Shown: positions 1 to 8,111 of the stretch, piece after piece | Layout: each line of letters begins with the position of its first letter | Position numbering within the stretch: position 1 is the stretch's first letter | DNA from: an uncultured Acidovorax sp. | GTDB lineage: Bacteria; Pseudomonadota; Gammaproteobacteria; Burkholderiales; Burkholderiaceae_C | Assembly (NCBI GenBank): GCA_913774955.1 | Contig: CAJYKV010000007.1 | Location: forward strand, 248,001-312,000 | Length of the DNA stretch: 64,000 nucleotides | Direction of reading: 5' to 3' | Notes under the pieces: model-generated | Databases searched by the model: none | Told to the model about the DNA's origin: nothing | What the model saw: only the letters and a program-made list of their open reading frames with translations | Translations under genes and position numbers: made by a program

Positions 1-771
1 TTCCGCTTCCTGCGCGTGCCGGTCGACGACCAGGGCCGCATGGACGGCTTCCTGCGCATGCGCATGGCGCTGGCCGACCCGGCCCTGCGCGAGCAGGCCG
101 TGCGCCGCTACGTCGCCATCGCGGTCGATGGCTCCCGGCCCGAGCTGGCCGAGCAGCTCGCGCAATCCACGCTGCGCGCGCTGTCGCTCTTCGCCGGTGC
201 CGACAATGCCGGCAAGGGTGCGGCCGGCGCACCGCCCCGCGGCGGCCTGCAGGCCATCTCCGACTTCATGGAAGCCAACGTGCCGGCCGACGAGCGCGAG
301 CGCGCGGGCGAAGTGCTCATCCGCATCCTGAACGGCGCGCTGTTCGAGCTCGCGCAGCTCACGCGCGAGCGCGCGGGCCTCGCACCCCTGCCGCAGAACG
401 AGTCCACGCGCGCGTTCATGACGCAGGCCGTGCTGTCGCTGAGTGACGCGCAGGCCTACCCGGCCCCCATGGCGTTCGAACTCGCCGACTTCACCCAGGT
501 GCAGGCCAGCGTGTTCCAGGTGGCGCGCGCGCCAGGCAAGAATGTGGTGTATCTGGGCTGCGCCCTGCTGATCCTGGGCGTCTTCTCGATGCTCTACGTG
601 CGCGAGCGGCGCGTCTGGGTGTGGCTCGCGCCGGGCGCGGGCGGCACGGGGGCGCAGGCCACCATGGCCCTGTCGACCAACCGCAGGACGATGGACGGCG
701 ACCGCGAATTCGCCCACCTCACCGAACGGCTCATCGGGGCGAAGCCCCACCACGGAGGCACCACCGCATGA
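1..771 (+). CDS. resB: ResB-like cytochrome c biogenesis protein, 3' part
   Basis: This is the C-terminal part of a System II (Ccs) cytochrome c maturation protein; the frame is open from the first base, so the gene begins upstream of the window. ResB works with CcsA/CcsB at the cytoplasmic membrane to carry and attach heme to apocytochromes. The visible 256 residues are mostly a periplasmic region (ending in a stretch that includes VARAPGKNVVYLG) and then a single membrane helix (about 15 residues before RERRVW), followed by a short cytoplasmic tail, as in the ResB C-terminus. Its stop overlaps the start of ccsB (ATGA). Identification rests on this tail and on the neighbour; confidence is high. 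Confidence 0.9.
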   Translation, partial: FRFLRVPVDDQGRMDGFLRMRMALADPALREQAVRRYVAIAVDGSRPELAEQLAQSTLRALSLFAGADNAGKGAAGAPPRGGLQAISDFMEANVPADERERAGEVLIRILNGALFELAQLTRERAGLAPLPQNESTRAFMTQAVLSLSDAQAYPAPMAFELADFTQVQASVFQVARAPGKNVVYLGCALLILGVFSMLYVRERRVWVWLAPGAGGTGAQATMALSTNRRTMDGDREFAHLTERLIGAKPHHGGTTA

Positions 772-2102
772 ACACGGCGACCACCACCATCACCCTGAGC
801 GAAGGCTATTTCGCCCGCCGCAACTGGTTCGACTGGGTGTTCGCGGCCATCGTGGCCGCCGGCGGGCTCTACGCCCTGCAGCGCTACGGCGCCTTCATGG
901 ACGTGTACGAGAAGGGCATCCTGCTCGGCGCCATTCCCTGCGCGGTCTGGCTCGGCTGGTTCTGGCGGCCGCTGCGCACGCTGATGCTGGCGGTGGCGGC
1001 GTTCGCGCTGCTGGCCATCGGCCTCTACCAGCAGGACGGCGCGGGCAGCCTCGCCCGGGCCGACACCGTGTTCGGTCTCAAATACTTCCTCTCCAGCCAG
1101 TCCGCCATCCTCTGGATGAGCATGCTGTTCTTCATCAGCACGGTGTTCTACTGGCTGGGCATGTTCGCCAGGGGCGAGCGCGGCACGCTGTCGCTGCTGG
1201 GCTCGCGCATCGCCTGGGTGGCGATCGCCATGGCGCTGATCGGCACGCTGGTGCGCTGGTACGAAAGCTACCTCATCGGCCCGGACATCGGGCACATCCC
1301 CGTGAGCAACCTCTACGAGGTGTTCGTGCTCTTCTGCTGGATGACCGCGGCCTTCTACCTCTACTACGAGGAGCAGTACGCCACGCGCGCGCTCGGCGGC
1401 TTCGCCATGCTGGTGGTGAGCGCGGCCGTGGGCTTCCTGCTCTGGTACACCGTGGTGCGCGAGGCCCACGAGATCCAGCCCCTGGTGCCGGCCCTGAAGA
1501 GCTGGTGGATGAAGCTGCACGTGCCCGCCAATTTCATCGGCTACGGCACCTTCGCGCTCGCCGCCATGGTCGCGTTCGCCTACCTCATCAAGCAGCAGGC
1601 CGGCGAGACGCGCTGGTGGAGGCTCGCGCCGCTGTGGCTGCTCGGCGTGGTGCTGTGCTTCGAGCCCATCGTATTCCGGCAGGGCGCGGCCGGGAACGGC
1701 GGCAGCTACTGGATGGTGTATTTCGGCATCTCCGCGCTCATCGTGGCCGGCATCCTGCTGGGCCGCCGGCGCATCGCCGCACGCCTGCCGTCCTTCGAGG
1801 TGCTCGACGACGTGATGTACAAGGCGATCGCGGTCGGCTTCGCGTTCTTCACCATCGCCACCGTGCTCGGTGCCCTCTGGGCGGCCGAGGCGTGGGGCGG
1901 CTACTGGAGCTGGGATCCGAAGGAGACCTGGGCGCTCATCGTCTGGCTCAACTATGCGGCCTGGCTGCACATGCGCCTCATGAAGGGGCTGCGCGGCACC
2001 GTGTCGGCTTGGTGGGCGCTGGTGGGCCTCGGCGTCACGACGTTCGCGTTCCTGGGTGTCAACATGTGGCTCTCCGGACTGCACAGCTACGGAACGTTGT
2101 AG
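768..2102 (+). CDS. ccsB: Cytochrome c biogenesis protein CcsB (CcsA/CcmC-type heme handler)
   Basis: 444-residue polytopic membrane protein, partner of ResB in System II cytochrome c maturation. It carries heme across the membrane and presents it to apocytochrome c. The diagnostic tryptophan-rich WWD segment is present near residue 380 (WGGYWSWDPKETWALI), with flanking helices rich in hydrophobic residues and conserved His residues (for example in KLHVPANF and LHSYGTL at the extreme C-terminus). The start chosen is the ATG that overlaps the resB stop; the longer open frame upstream lies inside resB. It is followed 81 bases later by msrP. Confidence 0.95.
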   Translation: MNTATTTITLSEGYFARRNWFDWVFAAIVAAGGLYALQRYGAFMDVYEKGILLGAIPCAVWLGWFWRPLRTLMLAVAAFALLAIGLYQQDGAGSLARADTVFGLKYFLSSQSAILWMSMLFFISTVFYWLGMFARGERGTLSLLGSRIAWVAIAMALIGTLVRWYESYLIGPDIGHIPVSNLYEVFVLFCWMTAAFYLYYEEQYATRALGGFAMLVVSAAVGFLLWYTVVREAHEIQPLVPALKSWWMKLHVPANFIGYGTFALAAMVAFAYLIKQQAGETRWWRLAPLWLLGVVLCFEPIVFRQGAAGNGGSYWMVYFGISALIVAGILLGRRRIAARLPSFEVLDDVMYKAIAVGFAFFTIATVLGALWAAEAWGGYWSWDPKETWALIVWLNYAAWLHMRLMKGLRGTVSAWWALVGLGVTTFAFLGVNMWLSGLHSYGTL

Positions 2103-2183
2103 CGCCGGATGAATCCTTCGGAGGGTTCGGCGCGTATAACCGGGGTCTTCCCACCCCCCGCGCGCCCCCACCGAGGACCCTTC

Positions 2184-3179
<996 letters not shown>

Positions 3180-3261
3180 CCCGCGGGACGCCGACGCCCG
3201 CGCACGGCGCCAAGGCCGGATGCGGCCGGCCGGCCGGCTGGCGGGCTTCCTGTAGACCTCC

Positions 3262-3885
3262 ATGAAAAAACTGTTGCTGCACCCCGCTGCCAAGCCGGCC
3301 GTCTTCGCGATCTGCCTGCTGCCCTTCGCCTGGCTCGTCTATGGGGTGATCGCCGATCGCCTGGGTGCCAACCCGGCGGAGGCGCTCATCCGCGCTTCGG
3401 GCGACTGGGCCCTGCGCGGCCTCTGGATCGCGCTCGCCGTCACGCCGCTGCGCATCCTCACCGGCATGCCGGCGCTGGCGCGGTTCCGCCGCATGATCGG
3501 GCTGTTCGCGTTCTTCTATGCGCTGGTGCACCTGCTGTGCTACGCGTGGCTGGACATGGGCTTCGACGTGCCCGAGATCGCGCGCGACATCGCCAAGCGG
3601 CCCTTCATCCTCGTCGGCATGCTCGCCTTCGCGCTGCTGCTGGTGCTTGCGGCCACCTCGTTCAACCGGGCCATCCGCTGGCTCGGCGGCAAGCGCTGGC
3701 AGGCCCTGCACCGCGCCGTCTATGTGGCCTCTGCCCTGGCGCTGCTGCATTTCTTCTGGATGCGGTCCGGGAAGAATCTGTTCGGTGAAGTCGCCATTTA
3801 TGCGGCCCTCCTGGCTGCGCTGCTCGGTTGGCGCGTGTGGACGGCGATGCGGCGGGCGCGTGCCGCCAGGGTGGCGGCGTCGTGA
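3262..3885 (+). CDS. msrQ: MsrQ heme-binding membrane subunit
   Basis: 207-residue inner-membrane protein of the ferric-reductase-like family, the quinol/heme-b partner that passes electrons to MsrP. Hydrophobic helices alternate with His-containing segments (ALVHLLCYAW, QALHRAVYVASALALLHFFW) that are the likely heme ligands. It sits directly after msrP on the same strand, the standard msrPQ arrangement. No strong ribosome site precedes the ATG. The stop is one base away from the end of the convergent frameshifted ORF at 3887. Confidence 0.94.
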   Translation: MKKLLLHPAAKPAVFAICLLPFAWLVYGVIADRLGANPAEALIRASGDWALRGLWIALAVTPLRILTGMPALARFRRMIGLFAFFYALVHLLCYAWLDMGFDVPEIARDIAKRPFILVGMLAFALLLVLAATSFNRAIRWLGGKRWQALHRAVYVASALALLHFFWMRSGKNLFGEVAIYAALLAALLGWRVWTAMRRARAARVAAS

Positions 3886-3886
3886 T

Positions 3887-4053
3887 TCAAGGCTTGGTAT
3901 TCGGGCAACACGGTATCTGAGCCGCTTCCGTGCATTCCGATGGGATGTTCTCGAAGGTGACGTCCTGGCCGACGTGTACGCGGTGAAGGCCCACGGGTGG
4001 GTCCAAGTACCATTGACAATGCAGGGCACACTCTTGAGGTCGGAAAGTTTCAT
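3887..4053 (-). pseudogene. Small ORF after the DUF6402 gene, apparently frameshifted
   Basis: The DUF6402-type gene ends TGATG, so an ATG overlaps its stop and opens a reading frame beginning MKLSDLKSVPCIVNGTWTHP. After about 20 codons this frame turns Arg/Ser-rich and runs on, antisense, into msrQ. A neighbouring frame instead gives a sensible ending (HRVHVGQDVTFENIP, then a Cys-rich tail ending CCPNTKP) with a stop at 3889-3887, just short of msrQ. Joining the two by a one-base shift near 3970-3995 would give a protein of roughly 55 residues with several Cys. I infer a decayed, or possibly frameshift-expressed, small gene; the product is not recognised. Confidence 0.45.
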
Positions 4054-4928
4054 CACCACGCCAGCTTGATCGGAAGGGGCAGACGCACCCGGTGTACATC
4101 GGAGACCACCATGAAGTCGCCGCCCAGTCCGTACAGGGCGCGCCATTGCCTGAAATGCTGGTTCTGCACCAGATAGCTCTGTTTGCCCGCATCGGCGGCA
4201 TCGGCGTGCATCCATTGCTCGGTCACAGGGATGGCCAGTAACGACCTGGGAAAGAGGTTCACACCTCCCGGTCCCCAGAAGCCCAACGGCTGAGACGGGA
4301 AAGAATCGTCGTTGAAGTCATAGGAATCGCGCAGGTAAAAAGCCAACTTGTCGATCGCAATGGCTGCATGGCCGGACCCTTTGGGCGTCACCTTGCCCGA
4401 CACCGCGACCTTGAGCGTTGCTTCTCCCATGGCTGCGTAGAAGTCGTCCATAGGATCACCGAATCGACCCACTTTCAGACGATTCACTTGGCAGGCATGG
4501 TCCAAGACGCTGGCCGGCTGGTTCAGATTGCCAAATCGCCAAGGTTGGGCCCGTCCCATCGATTGCAGTGTGGCCCGCCCTTGCAGCCGCTGTATTCCGG
4601 CCGTGCTGTTCCACTGAGCCTGCAGAGCCGATAACGCAGTTTGCACCCGCGCAAAGCCCAGTGCCCATTGCATGGTGACTGTGCCTTCGTCCAGTTGCGG
4701 GGAATTCAAATCGACCAGACGGCGCTTCCCACTTTTGGTGGCATTCGGCATCTCAAACGCTGCTCCACTGAACCACCGCTCCATCAACGTCGCCGCCACC
4801 GGCCACCCCAGGCGCGAGCGCATCACGCCCGGAATGTCATCCAGCCGGAACCGCCGGACCTTCGGCGGCAATTTCTCTTCCAGTTGTGCGCGCAGGCGCG
4901 CCGCATCGACACGGACGATGTCGTTCAT
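4053..4928 (-). CDS. DUF6402-type protein (accessory gene)
   Basis: 291-residue soluble protein with no signal peptide or membrane helix. It resembles the DUF6402 family as I recall it: an N-terminal region with RRFRLDDIPGVMRSRLGWPVAA, a central stretch with ALSALQ and WRFGNL, and a C-terminal part with YLRDSYDFNDD, LGFWGPGGVN and YLVQNQHFRQWRALYGLGGDF. Members are often met near type VI secretion or polymorphic-toxin genes, but none of those genes is visible here. The start is an ATG with a strong site (GAGGGAAGGGG) upstream. The region is visibly poorer in G+C than its neighbours, which suggests transfer. It stands alone except for the small overlapping ORF downstream. Confidence 0.7.
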   Translation of the reverse strand: MNDIVRVDAARLRAQLEEKLPPKVRRFRLDDIPGVMRSRLGWPVAATLMERWFSGAAFEMPNATKSGKRRLVDLNSPQLDEGTVTMQWALGFARVQTALSALQAQWNSTAGIQRLQGRATLQSMGRAQPWRFGNLNQPASVLDHACQVNRLKVGRFGDPMDDFYAAMGEATLKVAVSGKVTPKGSGHAAIAIDKLAFYLRDSYDFNDDSFPSQPLGFWGPGGVNLFPRSLLAIPVTEQWMHADAADAGKQSYLVQNQHFRQWRALYGLGGDFMVVSDVHRVRLPLPIKLAW

Positions 4929-5166
4929 GTGGCCCCTTCCCTCTGATGTTTTTCTTCGGGGCCGGATTCTGGAGGCAAGTGTGCTCAGCGCCACAAAATG
5001 GGGCTGTCACATGGTGACGAAGCGCAACTGCCGAGCTGGAAACACGCCTGCGCAGTGGATCTCTAGTGTGTCACAGGCATCCAGGCTGCGGCCGTCCACC
5101 GATCGCAGGGGCACGAGAGCTCACCCTGCCTGGTTGCCCGCCAGACAGGAAGGCCGCTCCCGGCCC

Positions 5167-6003
5167 TCAGGCCCGCACCGCCTGCAGCGCCGGTCTCACC
5201 TGCCGCGTGCCCGGATCGATGAACGCCGTGGGCAGCTGGTAGGCCCGGTCGTCGAACAGGTCGATGCCGCACTGCAGGTTCTCGATCCAGTCGAAGAAAT
5301 CGGCAATCGCCTGGCGGCCCATGATGGGCGCGCCGTGCTGCGGCACCAGCATGGCGATGTCGAGCTGGCGGGCCATGCGCGTCCAGAGGCGCAGGATCTT
5401 GTTGGACACCATGTAGCGGCGGTGGAAGCCCTCCATGCGCGGGATGTGCGGGCGCAGGTCGGTGACCGGCGTGCGCGCCTCGGCGCCGGAGGTCATCGAG
5501 ACGCCCAGGTCGCCCGTGAAGAGGATCCTGCTCACCGGGTCGTAGAAGTGGAAGTTGCCTTCGGAATGCAGGAAGTGCGCGGGCAGCAGCACTAGCTCAT
5601 GCCGGCCCAGCGGGAGGTGGCCGCCGGCGTCGGGCACGCCGATGACGCGGTTCTCGGTCTTGCCGACCTTGGTGAAGTGGGGCGCGAAGCGTTCCCAGAT
5701 GCGGGAGATCACCAGCGTGGCCTTGGTGCTGGTCATCCAGCGGTCGAGCGAGGCGATGATGTCCGGATCGGCGTGCGAGGCGATCAGGTAGGAGAGCTTG
5801 TGCGGCGGGAAGTGCCGACTCATCCCCATGAACAGCTCGTTGAAGGCGAGGTTGCCGCCCGGGTCGATGATCGCCCCGGTGTCGCCGTCCACGATGAGGA
5901 ACTGGTTGGCCTGCACCGCCTGGCCGTCCTCCTCGATGAGGTCGGAGAACATCAGGCACGCATGCTGCCCGTCCCGATACAGTTCCAGAGGTTCCGATGC
6001 CAT
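5167..6003 (-). CDS. Oxygen-binding di-iron (ODP-like) metallo-beta-lactamase-fold protein
   Basis: 278 residues with the MBL fold of the flavodiiron/ODP group but no flavodoxin domain. Likely diiron ligands are in SHADPDIIASL (H-x-D-x-D), HFLHSEGN, LFTGDLG and VPQHGAP, in the usual order. Flavodiiron oxygen reductases have H-x-E-x-D-H at the first site; the Asp and the missing second His point to the ODP class, which binds or senses O2 rather than reducing it. No sensor or regulatory partner is adjacent. The start is the MASEPLELY Met; the longer frame runs into the end of lysA. lysA ends 76 bases upstream on the same strand. Confidence 0.8.
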   Translation of the reverse strand: MASEPLELYRDGQHACLMFSDLIEEDGQAVQANQFLIVDGDTGAIIDPGGNLAFNELFMGMSRHFPPHKLSYLIASHADPDIIASLDRWMTSTKATLVISRIWERFAPHFTKVGKTENRVIGVPDAGGHLPLGRHELVLLPAHFLHSEGNFHFYDPVSRILFTGDLGVSMTSGAEARTPVTDLRPHIPRMEGFHRRYMVSNKILRLWTRMARQLDIAMLVPQHGAPIMGRQAIADFFDWIENLQCGIDLFDDRAYQLPTAFIDPGTRQVRPALQAVRA

Positions 6004-6079
6004 GGCGTCCCGTCCGTCGTGAAACGGCCAATGTACGGACACCGGCCCGGCGGGAGCTTGATGCGCATCAAGCGAACGG

Positions 6080-7363
6080 TCAGGCGGGCAGCTTCTCGTG
6101 GCGGAACGTGTCTTCGAGTGTCTCGCGCGCGCGGATGACATCCGCCCGGCTGCCGTCCACCAGCACCTCGGCAGGGCGCGAGCGCGTGTTGTAGTTGCTG
6201 CCCATCGCGCTGCAATACGCGCCGGCGGAGAGCACCGCCAGCCGGTCGCCCGCCTGGACGGCCAGCGTCCGGTCGCGGCCGATCCAGTCGCCGCTCTCGC
6301 AGATCGGGCCGACCACGTCGTACACCGCGCCGTCGGCGCCCGGTGCGGCGGGCGCCACCGGGACGATCGCGTGGAACGCCTGGTACATCGCCGGCCGCGG
6401 TAGGTCGTTCATCGCCGCATCGACGATGCAGAAGTTCTTCTGCTCGCCGGGCTTCACGTAGAGCACTTCGGTCAGGCACACGCCCGCGTTGCCCACCAGG
6501 GAGCGCCCCGGTTCGATCATGAACTGCCGGTCGCCATAACCGCGCTCATCGAGCCGCGCGAGCAGCTGCGCCCACAGCGCATCGGCCGCGGGCGGCGTGT
6601 CGCCGTTGTAGTCGATGCCCAGGCCGCCGCCGAAGTCGATGTGGTGGATCGGAATGCCCGCCGCCTCGATCTGCGCGACGAGGTCGAGCATGCGGTCCAC
6701 GGCGTCCAGGTAGGGCGTGGCCTCAGTGATCTGCGAGCCGATGTGGCAGTCGATGCCCACCACCTGCAGGCCCGGCAGGGAGGCAGCGCGCTGGTAGGTG
6801 GCCACGGTGCGCTCGTGGGCCACGCCGAACTTGTTCCCCTTGAGGCCGGTCGAGATGTAGGGATGGGTCTTGGGATCGACGTTGGGATTCACGCGGATGC
6901 TCACGGGCGCGCGCTTGCCGCAGGCCACCGCGACTTCGCTCAGGATCTCGAGCTCGGGCTCGCTCTCCACGTTGAAGCAGCCGATGCCGGCCTCCAGCGC
7001 CTCGCGCATTTCCTGGCGCGTCTTGCCCACGCCGGAGAAGATCACCTTGGCGGCGTCGCCGCCCGCGGCCAGCACGCGCCGCAGTTCGCCGCCGGAGACG
7101 ATGTCGAAGCCGCAGCCCGCGCGCGCGAAGAGCTGCAGCACCGCCAGCGACGAGTTGGCCTTCATCGCATAGCAGATCTGCACCTTGCGCCCCGCGAAGC
7201 CCCGCTGGTAGGCGGCGAGTGCCGCGAGCATGGATGCCTTGGAATACACGTAGAGCGGCGTGCCGTGCTCCTGCGCCAGATCGGACGCGCGCACGGATTC
7301 GATGAACAGTTCGCCGCCCTGGTAGGCGATGTGGGGATGTCCGGGCAGTGCGGGCAGCGTCAT
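6080..7363 (-). CDS. lysA: Diaminopimelate decarboxylase
   Basis: 427-residue PLP enzyme of fold type III that decarboxylates meso-diaminopimelate to L-lysine, the last step of lysine synthesis. The PLP lysine is in CYAMKANSS (K68); other landmarks are HIGSQI, FGGGLGIDY, EPGRSLVG and the subunit-interface CESGDWIGRD, which contributes Cys to the partner active site. Length is normal. Its ATG overlaps the stop of lptM (ATGA), so the two are translated together. Confidence 0.97.
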   Translation of the reverse strand: MTLPALPGHPHIAYQGGELFIESVRASDLAQEHGTPLYVYSKASMLAALAAYQRGFAGRKVQICYAMKANSSLAVLQLFARAGCGFDIVSGGELRRVLAAGGDAAKVIFSGVGKTRQEMREALEAGIGCFNVESEPELEILSEVAVACGKRAPVSIRVNPNVDPKTHPYISTGLKGNKFGVAHERTVATYQRAASLPGLQVVGIDCHIGSQITEATPYLDAVDRMLDLVAQIEAAGIPIHHIDFGGGLGIDYNGDTPPAADALWAQLLARLDERGYGDRQFMIEPGRSLVGNAGVCLTEVLYVKPGEQKNFCIVDAAMNDLPRPAMYQAFHAIVPVAPAAPGADGAVYDVVGPICESGDWIGRDRTLAVQAGDRLAVLSAGAYCSAMGSNYNTRSRPAEVLVDGSRADVIRARETLEDTFRHEKLPA

Positions 7364-7656
7364 GGGGTGGTGGTGGAGGCTGGGGACGACGCGGGGGTCG
7401 CGGAAGAGGGGGCGGCCACGGGCGACGCCTGGGGCACGGAGAGCGCGGGAGACGGCGCCAGCACCGGTGCCGGGATGGGCGAGGGCACCGGCGTGTCGCG
7501 CATGGGGTCGAGCGTCTGCGGCAGCGTGGCGCGCTGCTGCGCGGCGGGCTCGCCCGGCAGGTAGAGCGCCCCGCGCTGGCCGCAGCCCGCAAGCAGGGCA
7601 ACCGCACCGGCAGCAAGGGCGCAGGTGCTGACTAGAATTTGCGAAGCTCTCAACAT
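7360..7656 (-). CDS. lptM: LptM-like small lipoprotein
   Basis: 98-residue lipoprotein. The signal peptide ends in a lipobox ([16 protein letters not shown]), and the GCGQ(K/R)GxLYLP segment is the hallmark of LptM/YifL, which helps the LPS-export translocon LptD fold and oxidise in the outer membrane. The rest is a Pro/Ala/Ser-rich tail typical of beta- and gammaproteobacterial forms. It precedes and overlaps lysA, and is divergent from cyaY with only 18 bases between the two start codons; the lptM-lysA / cyaY arrangement is widely conserved. The start is ATG at 7656. Confidence 0.88.
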   Translation of the reverse strand: MLRASQILVSTCALAAGAVALLAGCGQRGALYLPGEPAAQQRATLPQTLDPMRDTPVPSPIPAPVLAPSPALSVPQASPVAAPSSATPASSPASTTTP

Positions 7657-7665
7657 CCGCAAATT
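7636..7665. promoter_or_regulatory. Inverted repeat in the lptM/cyaY divergent control region
   Basis: AATTTGCG (7636-7643) and CGCAAATT (7658-7665) form a perfect 8-base inverted repeat with a 14-base spacer that covers the lptM start codon. A TACAAT hexamer on the minus strand (7668-7663) lies only 6 bases before the lptM ATG. Both promoters must overlap coding or each other. An operator role is inference. Confidence 0.35.
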
Positions 7666-7674
7666 GTAGAAGTA

Positions 7675-8007
7675 ATGACCGATCTCGAATTCCAGGACCA
7701 TGCCGAGAAACTGCTGCTGGCGGTGGAGCAGGGCTGCGACCGCATCAACGATGCGAGCGACGCCGACCTCGACGCCCAGCGCACCGGCGGCATGGTGACC
7801 ATCACCTTCCCCAACCGCAGCCAGATCGTCGTCAACCTGCAAAAGCCCCTGCACGAGGTCTGGATGGCCGCGCAGTCCGGCGGCTACCACTACCGCTTCG
7901 ACGGCCACGCCTGGCAGGACACGAAGGGGGCTGGCGAGTTCTTCGCGGCCCTGAGCCAGGATGCGTCGCGGCAGGCGGGCATGCCGCTGACGTTCAAGGC
8001 GTCCTGA
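7675..8007 (+). CDS. cyaY: Iron donor protein CyaY (frataxin)
   Basis: 110-residue bacterial frataxin. It binds iron through an acidic N-terminal helix ([19 protein letters not shown], then [14 protein letters not shown]) and modulates iron-sulfur cluster assembly on IscS/IscU. The beta-sheet follows with [28 protein letters not shown] and GGYHYRFDG, all typical of the family. The start is the ATG before TDLEF; the frame is open 12 codons upstream without support. It is followed by a clear terminator shared with mrcA. Confidence 0.95.
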   Translation: MTDLEFQDHAEKLLLAVEQGCDRINDASDADLDAQRTGGMVTITFPNRSQIVVNLQKPLHEVWMAAQSGGYHYRFDGHAWQDTKGAGEFFAALSQDASRQAGMPLTFKAS

Positions 8008-8040
8008 ACGGGCCCTTCCTCCGCCGGCAAAATTCCCAGG

Positions 8041-8076
8041 AAAAAGGCACCGCGGCCAATGCCGGGGTGCCTTTTT
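8041..8076. terminator. Bidirectional intrinsic terminator between cyaY and mrcA
   Basis: AAAAAGGCACC (8041-8051) pairs with GGTGCCTTTTT (8066-8076) around a 14-base loop. The A-tract and T-tract at the outer ends let the hairpin terminate both the cyaY transcript (+) and the converging mrcA transcript (-). Confidence 0.88.
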
Positions 8077-8111
8077 CGTCATGTTCCCCGCGTATGCCCG
8101 CGGGGCGTCCA

